NCBI RefSeq assembly: GCF_000577245.1
Contig: NZ_CBYO010000014.1
Span: forward strand, 248,001-312,000
Length of the DNA stretch: 64,000 nucleotides
Direction: 5' to 3'
Source of the DNA: Paucisalibacillus algeriensis
GTDB taxonomy: Bacteria; Bacillota; Bacilli; Bacillales; Amphibacillaceae
The first letter of the stretch is position 1. Each line of letters starts with the position of its first letter. Made by a program: the position numbers and the translations under genes. Shown piece after piece: positions 9,317 to 15,934 of this stretch. Below the pieces are notes generated by a model. The model saw only the letters and a program-made list of their open reading frames with translations, did no database searches and was not told where the DNA came from.

Positions 9317-9378
9317 CTTTAAAACTCCTCTCTCTATTAACTCTAGTTTAACTTGCTATTCTTTATACCGTCAATTGC

Positions 9379-9960
9379 TTATGGAATTTGAATTTCTTCT
9401 AATAGAGCCTCCAATGTTTTCTCTCCAATCCCAGAGACATTTAAAAGGTCTTCTGCTTTTTGAAAAAAACCTGTCTCATCTCTATATTCGACAATCGCTT
9501 TTGCTTTAGATGGACCAATTCCAGGTAATTCTTGTATTTCTTCGACAGTTGCATAGTTAATTCGAATTTTTGAACTTTGTTTATCCTTGTTACTACTTCC
9601 AATCTCTTCACCAAATTTAGGAACAATAAGAATCATTTCATCAAATACTTTCTGAGCTAAATTGATTACCTGTTGATCCGCTTCCTCAGTAAAACCTCCC
9701 GCTTCTTTGACAACATCCTTAACGCGAGCACCTGGATCCATTTTATATACACCAGGGTGTATTACCTCTCCTTTTATGTCAACAATTAATTCTCCCTGAC
9801 CTACTTCTTTTACACTCATTTCTTCAGCTGAAGTTTCCGTCGAAACTGGTAATAATGCCTGAGATGGCTCCTCCTCTTGATTCATAATGAGTAGTAAAAC
9901 TACTATGAACCCAATACCAATGAAAATGATAAACATATTTCTGCGTAATATTTCTATCAA
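9379..9960 (-). CDS. comEA: ComEA, double-stranded DNA receptor for transformation
   Basis: Membrane-anchored DNA-binding protein that captures DNA outside the cell and hands it to ComEC. Layout: one N-terminal transmembrane segment (MFIIFIGIGFIVVLLLI), a Glu/Ser-rich linker, an SLBB domain (VDIKGEVIHPGVY to NLAQKV) and a C-terminal pair of helix-hairpin-helix motifs (ELPGIGPSKAKAIVEYR and LLNVSGIGEKTL) that bind DNA. The start is uncertain. Two GTG codons (9969, 9966) sit almost on the AGGAT site, while a TTG at 9960 has a 10-base spacing and is used here. A sigma-A-like promoter lies just upstream. No ComK box (AAAA-N5-TTTT) was seen. Confidence 0.94.
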   Translation of the reverse strand: MIEILRRNMFIIFIGIGFIVVLLLIMNQEEEPSQALLPVSTETSAEEMSVKEVGQGELIVDIKGEVIHPGVYKMDPGARVKDVVKEAGGFTEEADQQVINLAQKVFDEMILIVPKFGEEIGSSNKDKQSSKIRINYATVEEIQELPGIGPSKAKAIVEYRDETGFFQKAEDLLNVSGIGEKTLEALLEEIQIP

Positions 9961-9991
9961 ATACACCACATCCTATTAAGCTTGTTTCCTC

Positions 9992-10020
9992 ATCATACAT
10001 AAAGGATGTATTTCTGACAA
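9992..10020 (-). promoter_or_regulatory. Putative sigma-A promoter of the comE operon
   Basis: On the minus strand TTGTCA (10015-10020) and TATGAT (9992-9997) are separated by 17 bases, about 30 bases before comEA. The -35 abuts the T run of the yqeM terminator, so the operon probably has its own promoter. Confidence 0.65.
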
Positions 10021-10023
10021 AAA

Positions 10024-10064
10024 AAGAAAAGGACAAGATATTTGTGTTATCTCGTCCTTTTTTG
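10024..10064 (-). terminator. Terminator overlapping the yqeM stop codon
   Basis: On the minus strand AAAAGGACGAGATAA, which contains the last codons and TAA of yqeM, begins the stem. It pairs with TATCTTGTCCTTTT, and a T-rich tail follows. It separates the yqe operon from comEA. Confidence 0.8.
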
Positions 10065-10796
10065 AGCAATAATAAAAATTCTATCTGCACTTTCTTCGGA
10101 AAAATCATTTTCTATCGAAAAATCTGCATAGATATTTAATATTTCTAAGCCGCAGTTTTTTAATAAATTCTGATAAACATTTACTGAAAACGTTCGTTGA
10201 TGATGTGTCTCATCAAAACGAGAATAGTTGTCCCTGTCTGAGGCAAAAAAAGTTAACTCATGAAACATTTCACCTTTATGTTCACCAGGATAGCAAAACC
10301 AAATATATGCATTGTCTTCCGTAACATCTGCAAATGTATTTTCAATTAATTCTTCTTCAATATGCTTCATGGAATGTACATCAAAAATGAAAATACCATC
10401 TTCATTTAATAAATTGGCTATATTAGAAAAAACTTTATTGAGTTCTGACTCTGTCGTAATATAATTCATGACATCACAAAAACTTATTGCCAAGTCAAAT
10501 TCAGATAATCCTTCTAATTCTCGTAAATCCTGGTGAATCCAGTTTATCGTCAGATTAGTTTCTGCTGCCTTTTGCGAGGCTATTGTAAGCATATCTGAAG
10601 AATAATCTACGCCAGTAATGGGATACTTCTTTGCCAATTGAACGGTGATCTCACCTGTCCCACAACCTAGGTCAATCATTTTAGGCGCATTTAAGTTATA
10701 TTTATTTATTACATATTCTGTAAATTCAACCCATTTTCCATATGGTGCTTCCATCATAAATTCATCATATAATCTTGCCATTAATTGATAAGACAT
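10047..10796 (-). CDS. yqeM: Class I SAM-dependent methyltransferase YqeM
   Basis: Predicted methyltransferase of unknown substrate. The 249 residues contain the Rossmann-type SAM-binding motif MIDLGCGTGEIT at about residues 40-51, an acidic residue ending strand 2 (GVDYSSDML), and motif IV-like DLAISFCDVMNYI. The order rsfS-yqeM-comEA matches B. subtilis, except that comER, normally between yqeM and comEA on the opposite strand, is missing here. The start is 3 bases after the rsfS stop. The stop codon lies inside the terminator stem. Family assignment is firm; function is open. Confidence 0.88.
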   Translation of the reverse strand: MSYQLMARLYDEFMMEAPYGKWVEFTEYVINKYNLNAPKMIDLGCGTGEITVQLAKKYPITGVDYSSDMLTIASQKAAETNLTINWIHQDLRELEGLSEFDLAISFCDVMNYITTESELNKVFSNIANLLNEDGIFIFDVHSMKHIEEELIENTFADVTEDNAYIWFCYPGEHKGEMFHELTFFASDRDNYSRFDETHHQRTFSVNVYQNLLKNCGLEILNIYADFSIENDFSEESADRIFIIAQKRTR

Positions 10797-10799
10797 GCT

Positions 10800-11156
10800 T
10801 TACCAGCCCACCTCTAAAGGCACTTGGACAGCATCTCCCCATAGGCGTTCCAAATTATAATAGCTTCTTTCATCCTTATGGAAAACGTGGCATACAACAT
10901 CCCCTAGGTCTACCAATACCCATCTCGCTTGTTCAAAACCTTCAAGACGTTTTACTGAGATATTATGTTCTTCCATCTTATCTTTTACAGCTCTTGCAAT
11001 TGACTGAACTTGACGCTCATTCGAACCGTGACAAATAAGAAAATAATCAGCCACTAATGACACTTCTGCTAAATCAAGTGCCAATATCTCCTCAGCTCGT
11101 TTGTCATCACATGCTTCTGCTGCTAGCTTTAAAATTTCCAAAGGATTATTGTCCAA
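10800..11156 (-). CDS. rsfS: Ribosomal silencing factor RsfS
   Basis: Binds ribosomal protein uL14 and blocks joining of 30S and 50S subunits, lowering translation when nutrients are scarce. The 118 residues carry the RsfS/Iojap core: the hallmark LVADYFLICHGSNERQVQSI, then RLEGFEQARWVLVDLGDVVCHVF and the ending YYNLERLWGDA. The start is a TTG at 11156 with GGAGGG 7 bases before it. It overlaps the end of yqeK by 11 bases, indicating coupling. Confidence 0.95.
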   Translation of the reverse strand: MDNNPLEILKLAAEACDDKRAEEILALDLAEVSLVADYFLICHGSNERQVQSIARAVKDKMEEHNISVKRLEGFEQARWVLVDLGDVVCHVFHKDERSYYNLERLWGDAVQVPLEVGW

Positions 11157-11730
11157 ATTTATTCCCTCCGTTTAAAAGTCTTGTCAAATCATTATATGCA
11201 TGGAATGTATCCGGATATATACGATTTTTATTTTCCATTAAATAATTTATTGTATTCCTGGACACCATCCAAGCCGTCTTAACTATATCCTTCTCTGCCA
11301 TGTCACGAACTTCATCCAACCCCGGAAAACTTCTTCCAGGTTCAATATAATCTGCTACAAAAACAATAAGTTCTAAATCACTCATATTAGCTCTACCAGT
11401 TGTGTGATAGTAAATGGCTGCCTTAATTTCATCGTCCCCAATCCCATATTCTTGTTCAATCATAAGAGAAGCTACCGGTCCATGCCATAATTCATGGTGA
11501 TATAAAAGTAGGTCTTTCGGTAAGTATGTGGTTTGAATTATTCTTTTCATTTCATCTAGGGAACGATATTTACAATAGTCATGGAAAATAGATGCTATTT
11601 CAGCTTTTTCAGTAGATACATTATAAATCTCTGCTAATTTCACTGCTGTTTCTGTAACCCGCAATGTATGTTCAAACCGCTGACGCGTTAATAAAGGCTT
11701 CACAATAGCAATCGCTTCATTTTTGTACAT
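11146..11730 (-). CDS. yqeK: HD-domain hydrolase YqeK (Ap4A hydrolase family)
   Basis: Metal-dependent HD phosphohydrolase; B. subtilis YqeK splits diadenosine tetraphosphate. HD-type motifs are visible: FEHTLRV near residue 20, FHDYCKY (the HD pair), HHELWHGPVAS, and the later FVADYIEPGR. The longest frame begins at 11775, but AAGGAG just upstream places translation at the ATG at 11730 (MYKNEAIAIVKPLL), giving 194 residues as usual for the family. It overlaps the end of nadD by 14 bases and rsfS follows with an overlap. Confidence 0.92.
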   Translation of the reverse strand: MYKNEAIAIVKPLLTRQRFEHTLRVTETAVKLAEIYNVSTEKAEIASIFHDYCKYRSLDEMKRIIQTTYLPKDLLLYHHELWHGPVASLMIEQEYGIGDDEIKAAIYYHTTGRANMSDLELIVFVADYIEPGRSFPGLDEVRDMAEKDIVKTAWMVSRNTINYLMENKNRIYPDTFHAYNDLTRLLNGGNKFGQ

Positions 11731-12286
11731 AAAAACCATGCTCCTTAATATAAGTATGTACAGAATCTGGAACAAGGTATTGAATGCTTTTATTTTCTCG
11801 AAGTCGCTTCCGAATTAATGTAGAAGAGATGTCAACCAACGGAATATTAACTTCTGTAATAGGGTACATTGTTTCAAGTGTATATCCAGTTCGTTTAACT
11901 CCTACAAAGCTAACTAAATTAATTAATTCATCAATTTTATACCATTTTGGTAAGTACTCCACCATATCTGCACCAATAATAAAGTAAAAATCCGAATCAG
12001 GATATTGTTCTTTGAGGGTAATCATCGTATCATATGTATATGATTTTCCCGCTCTTTTCACTTCAATTGTGTTCAACTGAAACAAACCATTGCCAGCTAA
12101 AGCAAGTTGAAGCATTTCAATTCTATTTTTGACTTGAAGTCTAGCTTCATGCTTATGCGGAGGTTCATACGTTGGAATAAACCATACTTCTTCCAACTGT
12201 AACGAATCCAAAACTTCCTGAGCAATAATTAAATGTCCAATATGTGGTGGATCAAATGTTCCACCTAAAATTCCAATTCGTTTCAT
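11717..12286 (-). CDS. nadD: Nicotinate-nucleotide adenylyltransferase
   Basis: Transfers AMP from ATP to nicotinate mononucleotide in NAD synthesis. The 189 residues are typical. The nucleotidyltransferase signature GGTFDPPHIGHL lies at the N terminus, FIGADM-like FIIGADMVEYLPKW in the middle, and the second signature ISSTLIRKRL near the C terminus. The gene order yhbY-nadD-yqeK is that of B. subtilis. Its stop overlaps yqeK. Confidence 0.96.
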   Translation of the reverse strand: MKRIGILGGTFDPPHIGHLIIAQEVLDSLQLEEVWFIPTYEPPHKHEARLQVKNRIEMLQLALAGNGLFQLNTIEVKRAGKSYTYDTMITLKEQYPDSDFYFIIGADMVEYLPKWYKIDELINLVSFVGVKRTGYTLETMYPITEVNIPLVDISSTLIRKRLRENKSIQYLVPDSVHTYIKEHGFYVQK

Positions 12287-12313
12287 TCTTTGAACTCCTT
12301 AAACAGTAAATTG

Positions 12314-12604
12314 TTATGGTAGCTCAATCTGCTTATTTTCTTCTGATTCCTTATATAAAACAATGTTGTTTCCAATTATTTGGACAATCTCGGAATGTGT
12401 ACCTGCCTTTAAATCTTCCGCAACTGTTTCTTTATCATCCATACAATTTTGAAGAATACTAACCTTAATTAATTCCCTTTTTTCTAGTGCTTCATTTACT
12501 TGTACAATCATATTTTCATTGACACCAATTTTTCCAACTTGGAAAATTGGTTTTAAATGATGTGCTTTTGAACGAAGAAATCGCTTCTGTTTGCCTGATA
12601 GCAT
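12314..12604 (-). CDS. yhbY: CRS1/YhbY-type RNA-binding protein (YqeI)
   Basis: A 96-residue KH-like RNA-binding protein associated with ribosome assembly. It has the family pattern KQKRFLRSKAHHLKPIFQVGK with the GxxN-type loop (KIGVNENM), followed by ALEKRELIKVSILQN and the ending QIIGNNIVLYKES. It starts 4 bases after the aroE stop, and nadD follows after 27 bases. It is the standard member of this operon. Confidence 0.93.
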   Translation of the reverse strand: MLSGKQKRFLRSKAHHLKPIFQVGKIGVNENMIVQVNEALEKRELIKVSILQNCMDDKETVAEDLKAGTHSEIVQIIGNNIVLYKESEENKQIELP

Positions 12605-12608
12605 TTTA

Positions 12609-13448
12609 TCACCCTTCTAATAGTTGTTTTAATTGTTGATCCATACGTCCTATCTCTGGCCGAAATCCGAACCATAATTCAAATGCATATTGTGCCTGAT
12701 ATAATAACATGGTATGACCATGATGAATACGTGCTCCATTTGAAAAGGCTTCTTTTAAAAAGTTCGTCCAAATCGGTTGGTAAATAATGTCACTAACAAT
12801 AGCTGAATCACGAATGTTGTTTAGTTTTAATGGTGAATATTGAACGCCTGGCTTCATCCCTACATTTGTAGTTTGTATAATCACATCATATTGATGTATA
12901 TTCTCCTCACCTTGTGTAAGCGAAAGGACATGGGTAACCGTATTCCTTGAAGCTAATTCTTGGATTGACACCGCATTATCTCTAGTTCGATTCACAATAT
13001 CGATTGTTTGGAATCCCAATTGACTCAATGCATAATATATACCTCTAGCTGCGCCTCCAGCACCAATAATAAGAATACTTTTATCTTTTTCCTCTACTAT
13101 CTGCGGATAATATTGCTGCAAAGATCGTAAATAGCCAGTACCATCTGTATTGTAGCCAATTAATCGACCTTCGTCGTTTAATACAGTATTTACTGCACCA
13201 ATATTACTAGCATTGTCATCTAATTCATCCAGATAAGGAATGACTTTTTGCTTATATGGAAGAGTTACATTAAATCCTTTATATTCCGTTTCTCTCATCA
13301 TATCTATCTGTTTAGACAAACATTCGTCCTTTATATCATGAATGGTGTATGTCCCGTTTATCTTTGCATTTTCAAGAAATTGACTGTGTATCCACGGAGA
13401 TAAGGAATGCTTGACCGGATAACCAATTAATCCAAGTTTGTATTCCAT
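12609..13448 (-). CDS. aroE: Shikimate dehydrogenase (NADP+)
   Basis: Reduces 3-dehydroshikimate to shikimate in the chorismate pathway. The 279 residues have the substrate-binding motif HSLSPWIH near the N terminus, NVTLPYK with the catalytic Lys, the NADP site IIGAGGAARGI and the C-terminal QAQYAFELWFG. The gene is called aroD in older B. subtilis work. It lies between yqeH and yhbY with short gaps, so it is part of one operon with ribosome-assembly genes. Confidence 0.96.
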   Translation of the reverse strand: MEYKLGLIGYPVKHSLSPWIHSQFLENAKINGTYTIHDIKDECLSKQIDMMRETEYKGFNVTLPYKQKVIPYLDELDDNASNIGAVNTVLNDEGRLIGYNTDGTGYLRSLQQYYPQIVEEKDKSILIIGAGGAARGIYYALSQLGFQTIDIVNRTRDNAVSIQELASRNTVTHVLSLTQGEENIHQYDVIIQTTNVGMKPGVQYSPLKLNNIRDSAIVSDIIYQPIWTNFLKEAFSNGARIHHGHTMLLYQAQYAFELWFGFRPEIGRMDQQLKQLLEG

Positions 13449-13458
13449 TATACTCCTC

Positions 13459-14559
13459 CTAAATCAATGATTTTCTAATCGATACAGCAACTTCTTTTGG
13501 ACTATGTGCCACAATTGTCGTATTATTACCATTCACGGTAATCCAACCTAAACCAGGGAATACGATATCGGTTTTTTCACCCGTTAAGCGAAATGCACTA
13601 TTGGTAAACTCAGGTAATAACTTCATTGACTCCTCATCAGGTGGAGATAATAATTCACCAACGTGATTTTCATATAATTCATCTGCTTTTTCCAATTTAG
13701 TTCGATGAATAGGAAGTTGATTGGAAAAATAACAAACAAAGGATTGCCTATCTCCCTTAATAAAGTCTAAACGTGCCAAACCTCCAACAAATAAAGTTTG
13801 ACCAGCATTTAACTGATATACTCTTGGTTTGATTTCCTTTGTAGGTGTAACAAACTTTAAATCCTTATCAGATATATAATGGGCAATTTGCTCTTGATTA
13901 ACAATCCCAGGTGTATCAATAAGTACGGAATGGTCATCCAAAGGAATCTCAATAAAGCCTAAAGTTGTTCCAGGAAAGTAGGAAGTTGTAATGACATCAT
14001 TTTCACCAATAGACTGTTTAATTAATCGATTAATAAACGTTGATTTACCAACATTTGTCGTACCTACAATAAAAACATCTTGATTCTCACGATAGTATTC
14101 AATTTGTTCTGTTAATTCTTCAATTCCTTGTCCTTTAACAGAAGAAATTAGGAAAACATCCTTCACCTTTAAACCCACTTCTTTGGCGGAGGAGCGTAAC
14201 CATTGTATTAGTTTACTTCGGTTTGTAGATTTTGGCAATAAATCCATTTTATTACCAACTAAGATAATCGGATTATTACCAACAATTCTTGGTAAACTCT
14301 TAATCAATGTTCCATTCACATCAAAAATATCAATAATATGTACAACAAGCCCTTGTTTATCCCTGATAGAACTTACCATTTTAAGAAAATCATCGTCATG
14401 TATTGAAACATCTTGAATTTCATTATAATGCTTTAGGCGAAAACATCGCTTACACAAAATAGTATCCTTTTCTAGGGAAGATTTTGGTGTATATCCTATT
14501 CCTTCTGGATTTTCTGTTTGTATTTTAACACCGCACCCTACACAATAGATGTCTTCCAA
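13459..14559 (-). CDS. yqeH: Circularly permuted ribosome-biogenesis GTPase YqeH
   Basis: GTPase required for assembly of the 30S subunit. An N-terminal zinc finger (CVGCG and later CKRC, residues about 6-40) precedes a GTPase domain with motif order G4 (GNKMDLL), G5 (SSVKGQG), G1 (GTTNVGKST), G3 (DTPG), the permuted order of this family. A TTG at 14574 opens the longest frame, but GGGAGGA lies between it and a second TTG at 14559, which therefore is the likely start. This gives 366 residues, the same as I recall for B. subtilis YqeH. It begins 2 bases after the yqeG stop. Confidence 0.94.
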   Translation of the reverse strand: MEDIYCVGCGVKIQTENPEGIGYTPKSSLEKDTILCKRCFRLKHYNEIQDVSIHDDDFLKMVSSIRDKQGLVVHIIDIFDVNGTLIKSLPRIVGNNPIILVGNKMDLLPKSTNRSKLIQWLRSSAKEVGLKVKDVFLISSVKGQGIEELTEQIEYYRENQDVFIVGTTNVGKSTFINRLIKQSIGENDVITTSYFPGTTLGFIEIPLDDHSVLIDTPGIVNQEQIAHYISDKDLKFVTPTKEIKPRVYQLNAGQTLFVGGLARLDFIKGDRQSFVCYFSNQLPIHRTKLEKADELYENHVGELLSPPDEESMKLLPEFTNSAFRLTGEKTDIVFPGLGWITVNGNNTTIVAHSPKEVAVSIRKSLI

Positions 14560-14561
14560 TT

Positions 14562-15077
14562 CTATTCCTCCCAACTAATCAATCCCTTTTTTCGAAAGTA
14601 ATTCATAATTTTACGCTCAATTTTCCGATTCACCTGTGTAATCTTTTCATCCGTTTTAACAATAGGAACGACAAGAATCGTATAAAAACCTGCCGAATTT
14701 CCACCTAATACATCTGTCATTAGTTGATCTCCTACAACTACAATTTCTTCTTTTTTCAGTTCCATTTGCTTTGCAGCAGTTTTAAATGCACGTCTTAAAG
14801 GTTTTCTAGCACTAAACACAAAAGGAGTTCCAAGTGGTTCTGAAAACATTTTTACTCGATCTTCCTTATTATTAGATATGATCGTGACTTTAATGCCATT
14901 ATCCTTCATAAGTTTAAACCAACTTATTACCTCAGGGGTAGCTTCCTTCACATTCCAGGCAACCAATGTATTATCCAAATCAGTAATAATCCCTTTAATA
15001 CCCTGTTTCTTTAACACACTAGGCTTAATCTCAAATATATTTTTAACATGCTCGTTAGGTAAAAATCGCTTTAACAA
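14562..15077 (-). CDS. yqeG: HAD-superfamily phosphatase YqeG (subclass IIIA)
   Basis: Predicted HAD phosphatase of unknown physiological substrate. The 171 residues have motif I DLDNTLVAW (nucleophile Asp), motif II IISNN, and the motif III/IV region VVGDQLMTDVLGG. The start is TTG at 15077 with GAGGTG upstream. It is the first gene of the yqeG-yqeH-aroE-yhbY-nadD-yqeK-rsfS-yqeM operon. The upstream region is shared with the divergent sda. Confidence 0.92.
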   Translation of the reverse strand: MLKRFLPNEHVKNIFEIKPSVLKKQGIKGIITDLDNTLVAWNVKEATPEVISWFKLMKDNGIKVTIISNNKEDRVKMFSEPLGTPFVFSARKPLRRAFKTAAKQMELKKEEIVVVGDQLMTDVLGGNSAGFYTILVVPIVKTDEKITQVNRKIERKIMNYFRKKGLISWEE

Positions 15078-15328
15078 TATTCACACCTCATAACTTAATA
15101 AATCTATTCATTACCCATGACATCAATAGCATTATGTTTATATTATAGTATTTTGGGCTATTATTATAGTAATTAATTATACATTGACACATGGGTTCGG
15201 CAAGAAAGTATACCAATTTCATACCTACGCATATAAAAATACCATATATATGTTATAGAAGGTAGAAATATGTAAATTGCAGATAAAAAACTCGAAAATC
15301 GTTCGACAAATCCCTACATTTCTCGCAT

Positions 15329-15427
15329 TGTGGATAAGTCTATTCACATTATCAACAGTAATATTACTGGGTTTATTGCAAAAATTACCACTTTATACAC
15401 AACTTATCTACAACCCACTGTAGATAA
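15329..15427. promoter_or_regulatory. Cluster of six DnaA boxes upstream of sda
   Basis: The gap between yqeG and sda (about 440 bases) contains matches to TTATNCACA. Exact matches are at 15329-15337 (minus, TTATCCACA) and 15393-15401 (plus, TTATACACA). One-mismatch copies are at 15340-15348, 15349-15357, 15404-15412 (plus) and 15419-15427 (minus, TTATCTACA). DnaA directly controls sda in B. subtilis, so this is a regulatory cluster. A possible -10 TATAAC for sda lies downstream at 15464-15469. The rest of the gap, 15078-15328, shows nothing clear. Confidence 0.85.
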
Positions 15428-15518
15428 GTCGCATCTTGTCCTGTCTTTTATTTCGTGTTACGTTATAACTATCCTAAACCTAGCAAAAAAGCAGGAAATA
15501 TATAGGAGGGCTACATTT

Positions 15519-15659
15519 ATGGAACATTTGTCAGATGAATTATTAATCGAATCGTATCATAAAGCAAATGAATTAAAATTAAGCCCTGATTTTGTTTCAC
15601 TTATAAAAGATGAAATATATCGAAGAGGTTTAACCCATAAAATCAAATTCTCTAGTTAG
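15519..15659 (+). CDS. sda: Sporulation checkpoint protein Sda (inhibitor of KinA-type kinases)
   Basis: Short helical-hairpin protein that binds the dimerisation domain of sporulation histidine kinases and stops phosphate flow to Spo0A while replication is incomplete. The 46 residues include the hallmark [10 protein letters not shown] and continue with a second helix ([16 protein letters not shown]), very close to B. subtilis Sda. The reading frame runs further upstream, but AGGAGGG at 15504-15510 sets the ATG at 15519. The upstream extension contains the DnaA boxes, so it is not coding. It is divergent from yqeG and ends at a terminator. Confidence 0.95.
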   Translation: MEHLSDELLIESYHKANELKLSPDFVSLIKDEIYRRGLTHKIKFSS

Positions 15660-15712
15660 CGAAAATTCGACATGAAACATATAAATATATTAAATAGGAA
15701 GAAAAAAATTAT

Positions 15713-15752
15713 CACTCTTGTCATTCATTTGAATGATGAGAGTTTTTATTTT
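15713..15752 (+). terminator. Terminator after sda
   Basis: ACTCTTGTCATTC and GAATGATGAGAGT form a stem with one G-T pair and one mismatch around an ATTT loop, followed by a T-rich run. It isolates sda from the Mrp operon. Confidence 0.82.
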
Positions 15753-15806
15753 TTCCTACCTTTAAAATATGATAAGCTATTTTCTATATACTTGCGCTAT
15801 TTCGTT

Positions 15807-15835
15807 TTGAGACTTAGCTATGTATGTATTAGAAT
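15807..15835 (+). promoter_or_regulatory. Sigma-A promoter of the mrp operon
   Basis: TTGAGA (15807-15812) and TAGAAT (15830-15835) have 17-base spacing, 100 bases before the mrpA start. Each hexamer differs from consensus at one position. Confidence 0.7.
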
Positions 15836-15934
15836 GATTGTAGGATACTGATTTAAGTGAGAACAATCTGGCAAGAAGAAAACGCTTTATTATTTTTGGA
15901 ATTATCGATTCTTTAATAGGAGGTTTAATCGTAC

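Noticed and set aside
9824-10108. 94-codon minus-strand frame between yqeM and comEA
   Set aside because: It crosses the yqeM end, a terminator and the comEA promoter, and overlaps comEA in another frame.
15330-15518. Upstream extension of the sda frame
   Set aside because: The region holds DnaA boxes and the probable promoter, and the ribosome site sets the start at 15519; only the last 46 codons match Sda.
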